Part shown: piece after piece, positions 10,660-19,139 of the stretch
Position numbering within the stretch: position 1 is the stretch's first letter
Layout: each line of letters opens with the position of its first letter
Assembly (NCBI GenBank): GCA_012295275.1
Contig: CM022665.1
Span: 43,933,652-43,953,651 of the forward strand
DNA: 20,000 nucleotides
Origin: Chrysomallon squamiferum
Taxonomy: Eukaryota; Mollusca; Gastropoda; Neomphalida; Peltospiridae
Reading direction: 5' to 3'
Translations under genes and position numbers: made by a program
Notes under the pieces: model-generated
What the model was told of the DNA's origin: nothing
Databases searched by the model: none
The model's input: the letters and a program-made list of their open reading frames with translations, nothing else

Positions 10660-10975
10660 AAATAAATAAATAAATAGCATTATAAATAAATAAATAGCAT
10701 TATAAATAAATAAATAACAATGTAAATAAATAAATAAATAAATAATATATATATAAATAAATCAATCAATAAAAATAAATCAATAAATAAATAAATGATA
10801 TATATAAATAAATAAATTAATACAAAATTTTAAAAATATATAAATAAATATATAAATAAATAAATCAATAAAAATAAATAAATAAATAAATGATATATAT
10901 AAATAAATAAATTAATAAAAATTTTAAAAAATATATAAATAAATATATAAATAACAAAAAATAAACATAAATTAT
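10660..10975 (+). repeat. AAAT-rich array with nested 20-bp and 98-bp repeats
   Basis: At 10660-10740 a unit of about 20 bp, TATAAATAAATAAATAGCAT, is repeated. From 10767 a longer unit begins CAATAAAAATAAAT, passes through AATGATATATATAAATAAAT and AATTTTAAAAA, and starts again at 10865, a period of 98 bp. The second copy ends near 10955. The array is in AAAT orientation, while most tetranucleotide arrays in the first 9 kb are TTTA. Confidence 0.8.
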
Positions 10976-11139
10976 AAAATTCAATCACACAAAAAAATTA
11001 GTAAATATCACATCACATAGCTTAAAACAAAACAAAAATATATAAAAATTAAAAAATTGACAACGAAAAAACCTACAAATCAGCCTATTTATCACAACTG
11101 AACAAAACCGTACGAGAGAGAAGATAAAAAAAGGACCAG

Positions 11140-11405
11140 TTAACACATCACATTTTACCTGTAAGCAGCCTGTGTCTAGGTAGAAGTTGTATTAGAAAGG
11201 AATGCAAAAACACATGTCACACAGGTTGCAGGCAATCGATAATGTAACATGCAGGAGGACAATGGGTGGAAAAGCTTTGTCTTCGTCTCGGAGAGGGTGA
11301 CAGCTGCCGTCTGACATACTTCTACGACATCTCCGCTAATTCACTGTGTACGTTGTACTTTCAAAGTAGAAAAAACACTTTTGACGAATTTTTATTTATC
11401 AGGGC
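11140..11405. other. Intronic island of complex sequence, function unknown
   Basis: Base composition is near balanced here (for example CTTCGTCTCGGAGAGGGTGA and GACAGCTGCCGTCTGAC), in contrast to the AAAT desert on its left. An open frame begins at 11266 on the + strand (MEKLCLRLGEGDSCRLTYFY) and runs into the 35-bp duplication. It has no flanking splice sites I trust and no domain I recognise. The flanking exons join in frame without it. It could be a mobile-element fragment or a regulatory element. Confidence 0.35.
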
Positions 11406-11408
11406 ACA

Positions 11409-11480
11409 TTTTGGCTCAGTGGTAAGAATGATTGCGATATCAGTTTTGGCTCAGTGGTAAGAATGATTGCGATATCAGTT
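11409..11480 (+). repeat. Perfect 35-bp tandem duplication with a tRNA-like D-arm (box A) motif
   Basis: The 35-bp unit starts TTTTGGCTCAGTGGTAAG and ends GCGATATCAG. It occurs at 11409-11443 and 11444-11478 with no differences. TGGCTCAGTGG fits the RNA polymerase III box A consensus TRGYNNARNNG and resembles the D arm of tRNA-derived SINEs. I found no box B (GGTTCGANNCC) downstream, so this is neither a tRNA gene nor a proven SINE. A partial third copy may begin at TATAGCTCATCAG (11480). Confidence 0.75.
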
Positions 11481-11579
11481 ATAGCTCATCAGGGTCAGTT
11501 TTCATCAGTTGTTGGGTTTTTTTGCTGTTCCATATATATGTATGTGGTCGGAAAGGTAAAAAACTTTAACTGAAGAATA

Positions 11580-11582
<3 letters not shown>

Positions 11583-11628
<46 letters not shown>
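11583..11628. repeat. (GA)n microsatellite
   Basis: About 23 GA units on the sense strand, followed by TTTTGAGAGATTGAGAGATTG (a decayed continuation). Confidence 0.9.
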
Positions 11629-11632
<4 letters not shown>

Positions 11633-11639
11633 GAGAGAT

Positions 11640-11850
11640 TGAGAGATTGATTAGCAATAATAAATTTATCAATTATACCAAGTCATTTGCTGCCGAATTT
11701 TTTTTCATGTGCTACTCTAATTGAATGACATGAAATGATCTCTTACATTCACCTTCTCATAAACAGGAAAGAGCAGCCTTCCAATTATAGAGCATTAGCG
11801 AGAATGGGAATTAATCCAAATTAACCCAAAATGTGTGAGTGTGTGTGTGA
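11640..11850. other. Intronic complex-sequence island with homeodomain-type AT motifs
   Basis: Mixed sequence with several TAAT/ATTA cores (TCTAATTGAATG, CCAATTATAGAGCATTAG, GGAATTAATCC) and no simple repeats. A candidate regulatory element only by inference: TAAT cores are common by chance in AT-rich DNA. It ends in a short GTGAGTGTG array before the 23-bp minisatellite. Confidence 0.3.
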
Positions 11851-11919
11851 GTGTGAGTGACTCTTCACCCACTTAAACTTGTGTTATCTTTAATTAGTGT
11901 TATTATTCTTCTCACCTGT

Positions 11920-12130
11920 CATTGTCTGTCAACCCACCATCATTGTCTGTCAACCCACCATCACTGTCTATGTCAACCCAATGTCACTGTCTATGTCAAC
12001 CCACCATCACTGTCTATTCAAACCCAATGTCACTGTCTATGTCAACCCACTGTCACTGTCTATGTCAGCCCACTGTCAGTGTCTGTATCAACCCACCATC
12101 ACTGTCTGTGTCAACCCGCTGTCACTGTCA
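11920..12130 (+). repeat. 23-bp minisatellite, about nine units
   Basis: Units begin CAACCCAC or CAACCCAA and continue with (CATC or TGTC)ACTGTCTATGT. CAACCC-type starts fall at 11930, 11951, 11974, 11997, 12020, 12043, 12066, 12089 and 12112: one spacing of 21 and then steady 23. No unit contains a stop in any + frame, so all three frames are open at once and give Pro/Thr/Ser/Cys/His-rich peptides. That pattern points to a repeat, not a gene. Confidence 0.92.
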
Positions 12131-12300
12131 CAGAAGTGAAATTAATCAATGATGAAAACGTCGTCGTCGTTTCACCCAGACTTTTAACAGGGCCGATGTT
12201 GTGAAACGGCGAGTGGCAACACACCCAGGGCTGATAATCATATTGATTAGAAGAACATCAGTAATTTATGGCTGGGGAAATTATTTGTCATTTAATATCT
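12130..12300. other. Intronic complex-sequence island after the 23-bp minisatellite
   Basis: Includes GAAATTAATCAATGATG, CGTCGTCGTCG, GGCGAGTGGCAACACACCC and CTGATAATCATATTGATTAG. TAATCA/TGATTA motifs recur. No open frame of interest. A T tract (12318-12342) follows. Function unknown; it could be a cis-regulatory element. Confidence 0.3.
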
Positions 12301-12317
12301 GATGAGATTGTGTTGGG

Positions 12318-12342
12318 TTTTTTTTTTTTTTTTTTTTTTTTT
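12318..12342. repeat. Poly(T) tract of 25 T
   Basis: Uninterrupted T run on the sense strand after GATTGTGTTGGG, followed by CACAATGGATTTC. The flanks TTGTG and CACAA are complementary. Confidence 0.9.
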
Positions 12343-12437
12343 CACAATGGATTTCATTGATGTCCTTGTTGTCGTTGGTTGTTGTGTGGGAAAAATGTTT
12401 TTTTTTTGTCTGTTTTGAGTTGTGTGTGAATGTGTCA

Positions 12438-12440
<3 letters not shown>

Positions 12441-12470
<30 letters not shown>
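12441..12470. repeat. (TG)n microsatellite
   Basis: About 15 TG units, preceded by a decayed TG stretch (12420-12440). The surrounding open frame reads VCVCVC only because of the repeat. Confidence 0.9.
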
Positions 12471-12472
<2 letters not shown>

Positions 12473-12980
12473 ATGTGGGGAAATTCTTTTTAAGTGTCTA
12501 TTAATGTCTCTGAAGTCTTTTGGTGGTTTTTTTTTAACGTTTTTTTGTTTTGTTCTTTTGTTTAAATGTAAATAACAGCAGAGAATTGTATGTTAACTGT
12601 GTATGTTTATATGATTATATACAAACTTGTCTTCTGTACTGCAATGTCTAAATGAAAGGTATTTTTCTAAATTGTATCCTGAGTGCATATTAACAACCCA
12701 AGCAGCAAACAAACTGTACTAACTTATGCATGAATATATGGAATTATATGAAGTGTGTAATAACATATTAAATTATATATATAAATATTTAATGATATAA
12801 TGAATTGTCTATTATTGTATCTTTGGAATCTTTAATTGTGTGTGAATGTATGCTATTACACAAAAACGATATGTGTGTGAATCTGTGTCTTTACATAAAG
12901 TCCACATATGTCATTATATTCAGTTTAAATGTAATTTGTTTGTGTGACAATGGATTATACAGTCACTGCATTTCAAACAA

Positions 12981-13070
12981 TACTGTATGTTAATGTATGT
13001 TACTGTATGTTAATGTATGTTACTGTATGTTAACGTATGTTACTGTATGTTAATGTATGTTAATGTATGT
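12981..13070 (+). repeat. 10-bp minisatellite arranged as alternating 20-bp pairs
   Basis: Nine decamers: TACTGTATGT alternates with TAATGTATGT for eight units (one reads TAACGTATGT), then TAATGTATGT is repeated at the end. The strict alternation means the last amplification copied a 20-bp pair. Confidence 0.92.
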
Positions 13071-13103
13071 GGATATTAAAATAGAGTTGTGTGTGGAAGT
13101 GTA

Positions 13104-13615
13104 CAGTTAAATAGAGATGTTTATGAAAGTTCACAGTTAAATAGGCTTGTATGTAAATATTTTACAGTTAGAGATACCTGAGAAGTTGTAGTTACATATA
13201 AATATTTACAGTTAAATAGAGATATATCTAAAAACAACTAACAGAAATGTCTATAAATGTGAAACGTTAAATAGAGATATCTGTAAATGTTTACAAGTCT
13301 GTACAGTTAAATAGAGATGTCTATAAATGTGTACAGTCAAATAGAGATATCTATAAATGTAAAGTTAAATAGAGATTCTATAAATGTGTAAAGTTAGAGA
13401 TGTCTATAAATGTACACAGTTAAATAGAGATGTCTATAAATGACATAGTTAAATAGAGATGTCTATAAATGTACACAGTTAAATAGAGATGTCTATAAAT
13501 GACATAGTTAAATAGAGATGTCTATAAATGACATAGTTAGAGATGTCTGTAAATAGAGATGTCTATAAATGACAAAGTTAAATAGAGATGTCTATGACTG
13601 AGTGAGTTGAATAGA
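13104..13615 (+). repeat. Minisatellite of 26-30 bp (AGTTAAATAGAGAT...CTATAAATG), about 15 units
   Basis: Units share AGTTAAATAGAGATGTCTAT and end AAATGTACAC, AAATGACAT or similar. Early units (13104 to about 13300) are diverged. From about 13305 they are regular. Between 13417 and 13533 two subtypes (ending TGTACAC or TGACAT) alternate, giving a 59-bp higher-order period (13417 to 13476 and 13446 to 13505). Some units lack AAAT (AGTTAGAGAT). Confidence 0.9.
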
Positions 13616-13749
13616 GAGTCTTTGACATGTCCACGAATGTGCTCATTCAAAAAGAGGTATCAGAATGTTGTGCATGGTGATTAGATCAGTTTTGTTATCA
13701 GAATAATAACAGACGTCCCAGCTTGTCGGAAATGTGGTATTCACAGTAT

Positions 13750-13830
13750 TCATGGGTCACTGGTCTGGGTCAGTGTCACTGGTCACTGTGGTCAGTGATT
13801 GATTGACTTGGTCAGTGTTAGTGTTGGTGT
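13750..13830 (+). repeat. Short interspersed GGTCAGTG / CACTGGTC motifs
   Basis: GGTCACTGGTCTGGGTCAGTG and later GTCACTGGTCACTGTGGTCAG, then TTGGTCAGTGTTAGTG. These 8-base words recur in direct and inverted orientation and could fold back on themselves. No function is recognised. The surrounding sequence 13630-13970 is otherwise mixed and gene-free. Confidence 0.55.
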
Positions 13831-14138
13831 GAGGTGAAAGTGAAAGATCACGATGACTTGCTTTGGGGTTTTTGTAACTTCACAGAGAAAGGCTCAGTTT
13901 TGTGTGTCTGACTTCATACAGAACATAATCAAGAGGAATTTAATTCAGTTAAACTGGAATGATGTTTTTGAAAATAAATAATACTGATGTTATTGTTATA
14001 AAAATTGTTATCATTTCTATTTTTATCATTTCTGTTTGTTTTGGGGGGGTTATTGTTGTTATTGTTGTTCATGGGTAACAATTGTATTTGTTGGGGTTTT
14101 AAGTTTATTTACATCTGAAAGATTTTTAATTTTTAAAA

Positions 14139-14183
14139 TTTTTGTTTGTTTGTTTGTTTATTTATTTGTTTGTTTGTTTGTTT
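14139..14183. repeat. (TTTG)n/(TTTA)n microsatellite
   Basis: TTTG units interrupted by two TTTA units. A second block of AAT arrays at about 14307-14393 includes AATAATAATAATAAAATCTTG twice (near 14337 and 14376), a small duplication about 40 bp apart. Confidence 0.85.
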
Positions 14184-14601
14184 CTTCTTTGGAAGTGACA
14201 AACTCATTTAAGATTAAAAGTGTTGGAGCTAAAACATCAGTTTTAAGCCACGTTTTCATTTAATATTCATTTGTGTCTTATACCGTTTCAAAACAGTTCT
14301 TTTTATATAACAAATAATAATAATAATAACGATAATAATAATAATAAAATCTTGCTTTTTATGAAAAAAAAAATAATAATAATAATAATAAAATCTTGAA
14401 TTATATAAAACCTCAAAACCACTTTTTTAAATATATTTTTCTTAAAACACTTCTTCTTTTTTATTTTTATTTCATTTTTTTTATTTATTTTTTTAAACCA
14501 AAGGAAACTTAACACAACACAACTTTATATAATCCAACATTATTTTTAATATTTTTAAATTTTCATTATTTTCATTTTTTTTTTCTCTGTGTTTTTACCA
14601 G

Positions 14602-14754
14602 CAACCAGCTGCTCTGTATGATTTCCGATCTCTGATCACATTCGGTGGCTGGAAGAACGACTTCATGATGGTTGTCAACCAGCTGATAGAGTCAGCACCG
14701 CATCACTACGAACATCGAACTGAGAAGCTAATCTTTGCCATGCCACAGCCCAAG
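14602..14754 (+). CDS. PLEKHH-like protein, penultimate exon (core of FERM F3)
   Basis: This exon encodes 51 whole codons, phase 0 at both ends: QPAALYDFR, SLITFGGWKNDFMMVV, NQLIESAPHHYEHR and TEKLIFAMPQPK. The (I/V)TFGGxxxDFM(L/M)VV core and the EKLIFAM strand are characteristic of the F3 lobe in PLEKHH FERM domains. The Trp after FGG sits where, as I recall, vertebrate relatives usually have Cys. The acceptor is TTTTTACCAG at 14600-14601. A second AG at 14607-14608 would break the frame. The donor is AAG|GTATTC. GC content and codon use stand out clearly from the intronic desert around it. Confidence 0.92.
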
Positions 14755-15026
14755 GTATTCACAAGTTCTTCTACATTTCAGTCTCATGTTCAGGTGTCGA
14801 AATAACAGTATTACGGTTGCGTTCGGGTTTAAGGAAGATGCAGAATTATTAAGGCATTGGAAAGGGTTGTTAAACATAAAAATATGTATTTGCCTAAAAA
14901 TGTTTTTTTTTTAATATTTCTTGGTATGGAATAATTATTTTATTTTGTGATTTTAATTTTAGTATATCAGATAATGACAGTGAAAAAATATATATATATA
15001 TATTTTTTTTAAATAATATTTTTCAG
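14755..15026 (+). other. Short last intron (272 bp)
   Basis: It begins GTATTC and ends AATATTTTTCAG, phase 0. It contains a T run, a TA array (about 14988-15002) and no other features. It is far shorter than the two preceding introns. Confidence 0.88.
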
Positions 15027-15113
15027 ATTCTTGAAATCACTCTTCTCATTGCTGAATACATCAACATCAAACTTCAGACTCCCTCGCCTGAAGCCATCAA
15101 TGGAGAAACATAG
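15027..15113 (+). CDS. PLEKHH-like protein, terminal exon with stop codon
   Basis: This exon encodes 28 residues and a TAG stop at 15111-15113: ILEITLLIAEYIN, then IKLQTPSPEAINGET. The first part is the amphipathic C-terminal helix that closes the FERM F3 lobe in PLEKHH proteins (family pattern ILE(I/L)TLLIA.Y.N). The remainder is a short tail that looks unrelated to the family. The protein therefore ends almost directly after the FERM domain, as expected for PLEKHH1/2/3. The last residues do not form a standard class I PDZ ligand. The last codons (GCCATCAATGG) resemble sequence in the downstream 3' UTR repeats, so the tail may have been built from that repeat. Confidence 0.9.
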   Translation: MLEITLLIAEYINIKLQTPSPEAINGET

Positions 15114-15830
15114 CCCAATGAAATCCATTGTTACATCCATCTCTTATCACCATAGCCAATGAAATATTTTGTTACATCCAATATAAAAAAAAAAAAAAAA
15201 AAAACAAGCAAAAAACACACAAGCAATCGAAATCATCAATGGAATTTTTATGGCCATTGAAATTCTTTGTGTTTTATATATCTCACATCACCAGTACCAA
15301 TCAGATCATTTGTTATATTTGAGTGTAAAAGACAATCAGCATAAAACATCAGTGGTAATAAGACAAAGCCAATCAAATCTCTTGTTTTATTCCATTTTGA
15401 ATCACCATCAACCAATGAAATGTTTTGTTACATCCTGCATGAAGGACAATCAGAAATGATTACAGCTAAATGGAATATTTTGCTTTCTTCATCTCAAATC
15501 ACCATCAGCAAATAAGACTGAAATGTTTTGTTTTATCTGTCAATGATAATCAAGAATAAGAAGCCATAATCATAGAAATAGACAATTCAGTTATTTCAAT
15601 TTTTTTTTTTTTACAATACTGTTAAAATAAATATCTCTTATAAGAAAAAAAACTGTTAATATAATCCCATATTTAAATTTTTTGTTTTTTTTTTGTTTTG
15701 TTTCCATCAATGGCAACCAGCAGCCAATGAAATGTCTTGTTATATTCGCACTCATCACCATCTTCATGTGAGAAGCCAATGAAAAACCTTCTTTCATCCC
15801 AGTGTTGTGTTGGTCTGAAGAGAAATGATG
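15114..15830 (+). other. Probable 3' untranslated region of the PLEKHH-like gene
   Basis: This follows the TAG stop. The transcript end cannot be fixed. AATAAA hexamers occur at 15626-15631 and 15888-15893, but such hexamers are frequent in this AT-rich DNA. The region is less AT-extreme than the DNA beyond 15.9 kb, and it is made largely of the CCAATGAAAT repeat family, with an A run at about 15184-15202. Open frames on both strands here have no recognisable product. Confidence 0.55.
15115..15800 (+). repeat. Degenerate CCAATGAAAT...TTGTTACATCC repeat family in the 3' UTR
   Basis: A block of about 24 bp, CCAATGAAATNTTTTGTTACATCC, recurs at 15115, 15156, 15297 (CCAATCAGATCATTTGTTATA), 15369 (CCAATCAAATCTCTTGTTTTA), 15412 and 15724, and as a partial copy at 15776. 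Between copies, ATCACCATCA(G/A) and CATCAATGG recur. The closest pairs are about 41-43 bp apart. The first copy starts two bases after the stop codon. The family is unknown to me. Confidence 0.8.
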
Positions 15831-17048
15831 TTTAATTCATTTCTCATCATTATTGGCAGAAAATTTATCAGGGAAGAAATGTAACCAAATAAAAATTTAA
15901 ATATTTATATAATGCCATTAAATAACTTATTTATTTCACCTGGTCCTAGTCATATTTTAAACTGTTTGATATATATATATATATAAAAAAATAGTAGTTA
16001 ATACTCTTTTTCTTCTTTTTTTTTTTGGTTTTCTTTTTAATACTTTTTCCCCATTCTTTTTAATAGATTTTATACTTAAAAACATTGTCTTATTATTATT
16101 ATTATTATTATTATTAATATTATTATTATTATCTTATCATCATCATCATAACCATTATTATTGTATTATTTAAGAAATTAATTATTTAATAATGTCAGTA
16201 ATAATGAAACAAACTGAAATTGTTAATTTTTCTGTTGTGTTTAAACAATTTTTCTTGTTAATGTACCTTTGTTTGTTTTAAAATTTTCTGTTATGTTTTA
16301 TGTTTTATTGTATTAAAACTTACTGTTTTATTAAATATAAAAATATTTCATGTTATTTTATTAAAATAATTTAAATGTTTTTATTATTAAGTATTTTTAC
16401 TGGATTAATTTGAAATATTAATTAATTTTTTTTTGCTATTATTATGATTATTATTATTATTATTATTGTCATTATCATAATCATAATTCTTAAGCTTTCA
16501 TCTTTTAATGTCACTTTCAAATGAAGAATTTAACTTTAATAACAAAAACATATATCTCTATCGTTTTTAAATTCCCCTTTTAAATGGTTACATAAAAGTT
16601 CTCAATATTTGTTTACATTTCTCTTTTTTATCTGTGTTATTGTCGTTGTTGTTGTTGTTGTTGTTGTTGTTAGACTGTGAGGTATGTTGAGAATAGGGCA
16701 TCGTTTAAATACTCAGGATTTTTTTAAATGTCTTCCTTGTATTTCATTCACTGTCATAAGCAATGAAAAATTTAACAATAATTCTCTCTTCTGTTTCTTT
16801 TTTTCTTCATTATATATGTTTTTTTTAAATATATCTTATATTTATTTTATTTTTTAAGAGCACTTGTTATTCAAGATTCAAGAACATTGATTTTGTGTGT
16901 TATTTGAATGAATAAGTTTATTTGTTATTTATTTATTTGTATTTTTTTTTTTTTATTATTATTGCAATTGCCATTATTTTTTTTATTGTTATTGTTGTTG
17001 TTATGATTGTTATTATGTTATTATTATTATCATCATTATTAATATTAC

Positions 17049-17079
<31 letters not shown>

Positions 17080-17348
17080 TTAATTCTCACAATTTTTATA
17101 AATGGATAAATTTTATTGTCTAAGAGTTTATAATTTCAAAAGTTTATTGTTGGAATTGTAGGTTATTATTGGATGAAGAATTAAGTGTGAAAAAAACAAA
17201 AACAACATTAAATGAAATAATTATTATATTAAAAATATTTAGAAGTCATTTATGCCTTATTCATTATGATATAGAAATATATCTGAAAATCTTTGGCATA
17301 TTTTATAAATTAATCAATTAAAATATTGAAATAATCTTTATTTCTCTC

Positions 17349-17350
<2 letters not shown>
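15831..17350. other. Gene-free AT-rich stretch after the gene
   Basis: No exon, RNA gene or mobile-element protein is recognisable. It holds TTA/ATT arrays (about 16091-16133, 16440-16470, 17010-17081), a TTG array at 16645-16671, a TA run near 15969-15986 and scattered T tracts. It may include the distal 3' UTR if a downstream poly(A) site is used. Confidence 0.6.

Positions 17351-17380
<30 letters not shown>
17351..17380. repeat. Poly(T) tract of 30 T
   Basis: Uninterrupted T run on the + strand after TTTCTCTCAG, followed by CATTTATATA. Confidence 0.92.
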
Positions 17381-17470
17381 CATTTATATATTTTAATCAG
17401 AAGAAAATAAAACTGTATAAGGCTGTTCTTTTCTTCTTTTTATTTTCTTAAATATTTCATTTATTATTTT

Positions 17471-17517
17471 TATTTATTTATTTATTTATTTATCTATTTA
17501 TCTATCTATCTGTCTAT

Positions 17518-17552
<35 letters not shown>

Positions 17553-17553
17553 T
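17471..17553. repeat. (TTTA)n microsatellite with a TCTA centre
   Basis: TTTA units with a central patch of TCTA/TCTG (about 17492-17515), ending before TTAACAGACATTTAAATACC. About 20 units in total. Confidence 0.92.
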
Positions 17554-17810
17554 TAACAGACATTTAAATACCATTTTGAAGACTCTTTTCAATTAACTAT
17601 CATAATTTCTTCCACACCTGCACAGACAGTTAGAAACAGTGTGTATTAGTGATGTAGTCTATGCAATTGTATTTCATTACAAGACTCTTTGTTGCATAAT
17701 ATTAACCTTTGAATATTTATTGTTAGAAATACACTTTTTGAAAAGAACTTTTGTTTACAAGAAATAATTATTAATGAGAACCAGTTTTTTTTAGAAATTG
17801 TTTTTTTCTT

Positions 17811-17812
<2 letters not shown>
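17554..17812. other. Gene-free spacer of mixed AT-rich sequence
   Basis: Non-repetitive but AT-rich sequence (for example CCACACCTGCACAGACAGTT). No open frame or RNA gene stands out. Confidence 0.5.

Positions 17813-17844
<32 letters not shown>
17813..17844. repeat. Poly(T) tract of 32 T
   Basis: Uninterrupted T run preceded by CTTTC, about 35 bp before the long TTA array. The length is prone to assembly and polymerase error. Confidence 0.92.
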
Positions 17845-17847
<3 letters not shown>

Positions 17848-17874
17848 GTAATTATATTTGTTATATTGATAAGG

Positions 17875-17875
<1 letters not shown>

Positions 17876-17920
<45 letters not shown>

Positions 17921-17969
17921 TTATTATTGTTATTTTTCATCTTATTACTATCATTGTTATTGTTATTAC

Positions 17970-18003
<34 letters not shown>

Positions 18004-18085
18004 TATATATTTATTTATTCATTTATTATTATTATTTATATATATATTTATTTATTTATTATTATTATTATTATTCTTCATTATT

Positions 18086-18136
<51 letters not shown>
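17876..18136. repeat. Long interrupted (TTA)n array
   Basis: About 260 bp composed of TTA blocks with TATT/TTTA interruptions (about 17931-17967, 18002-18026 and 18039-18060). Two + frames are open across it and give runs of Tyr/Ile or Leu/Ile, which are not real proteins. Confidence 0.95.
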
Positions 18137-18137
18137 G

Positions 18138-18395
18138 ATGGAAATTGTTTACATATTATACTGTAATTTTGTTGTACACTTATATCCAGTGCAATAATTA
18201 GGCCTTTTGTGCCTCATATACCTTTATATACAAACATGTTACATTTACACAATACACTTTTATTATAATTAAATGTTGTAACAGGTTTATTTTTCACTCC
18301 ATTTATAATGTGTATTTATTGTCCTTTTTTCAAATGTGACAGTGTAGGCTAACTAAATGAATTCTTTTTTTTTTTTTTATTTTGTGTTTTTTAAA
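18138..18395. other. Gene-free spacer
   Basis: AT-rich mixed sequence with one slightly more balanced patch (GCAATAATTAGGCCTTTTGTG) and a T tract near 18366-18379. No feature recognised. Confidence 0.5.
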
Positions 18396-18396
18396 A

Positions 18397-18600
18397 ATAA
18401 ATAAATAGATAAAAGATTAATTTAAATAAATAAATAAATAGAAGTTTAAAAAAATAGATAAATAAATAAATAGAAGTTTAAAAAAATAGATAAATAAATA
18501 AATCTATTTTTATAAAATAAATTAATAAATTAGTAAGTAAATAAAAAAAATGAAAGTAAATAAAGAATTAAAGAAATATAAAATTAAATAAATAAATAAT
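18397..18600 (+). repeat. AAAT array with a 32-bp duplicated unit
   Basis: AAAT/TAGA tetranucleotides. Within it the unit AGAAGTTTAAAAAAATAGAT plus AAATAAATAAAT begins at 18440 and again at 18472 (period 32). Like 10660-10975, it is in AAAT orientation. Confidence 0.85.
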
Positions 18601-19139
18601 CATTTCAAAATGACCAAAACTCCAAAATTAATGTTAGAAAACTAATAATTAAACTGGAATCAAGCAAGTTTAAATTAAGTTTAAAAAAATAAAATTAAAT
18701 AAAACAAAATTTTATAAATGGATAGTAGTAGTAGTAGTAGTAGTAGAATAAGAATAATAAGAATTTATTAACTAAATAATTAAAATAACAGCAAAATCAA
18801 TAATAACAATAACAAAACTTTTATTTAAAATAATTCTTTAATAATAAGAAACTTAATTTAAATTTATCAAAAAATCAATTTTTTTTTTTTTTTTTTTCTC
18901 TGCTGAATTTCCAATATAAAATAAACAAAAATTTCAAATAATCCTACAGACATAATTTTTTTTCTTCTTCAAAATTTTAAACTTAACATTATTCTTAAAT
19001 TACTCCAAATATTAGAAACCAATCCTTCACTTTTGACATTATTTTTGCCACCAGCATTTTTTAATAACTTGTACACAAGCTTAATAACTGATCATGCAGA
19101 ATTTGAGAAATTTCTTATTAAGACGTTAATTTATTATCT
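18601..19139. other. Gene-free AT-rich stretch
   Basis: Contains a TAG array at 18723-18747, a T tract at about 18879-18897 and otherwise AT-rich filler. No coding signal on either strand. Confidence 0.55.

Larger units (their letters stand above)
6520..14601 (+). other. Intron (8,082 bp) of the PLEKHH-like gene
   Basis: It begins GTAACT and ends TTTTTACCAG, phase 0 at both ends. I see no gene inside. From 6520 to about 7880 it is AT-rich filler, with A runs at 7348-7372 and 7762-7778, a TTA array at 7453-7486 and TTTTA units at about 7681-7720. From 8340 to 9010 it is TTTA/TTA arrays and A tracts. From 9360 to 11100 it is nearly all simple sequence. The minisatellites, G-rich block and complex islands are listed separately. 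Confidence 0.85.

Noticed and set aside
11266-11460. 64-residue + frame considered as an extra exon
   Set aside because: Its phase and splice sites are not convincing, its end consists of the 35-bp duplication, and the PLEKHH peptide is continuous without it.
11409-11480. tRNA gene
   Set aside because: Only the D-arm/box A part is present. There is no box B, and no cloverleaf can be drawn.
12981-13615. CRISPR array
   Set aside because: The units are directly abutting minisatellites without unique spacers, in an animal intron.
15591-15797. 68-residue minus-strand frame in the 3' UTR
   Set aside because: It is a chance opening over the CCAATGAAAT repeat and T tracts, with no family similarity.
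17866-18166. Long open frames over the TTA array (runs of Tyr, Leu or Ile)
   Set aside because: They are pure translations of a trinucleotide repeat with no non-repetitive part, and two frames are open at once.
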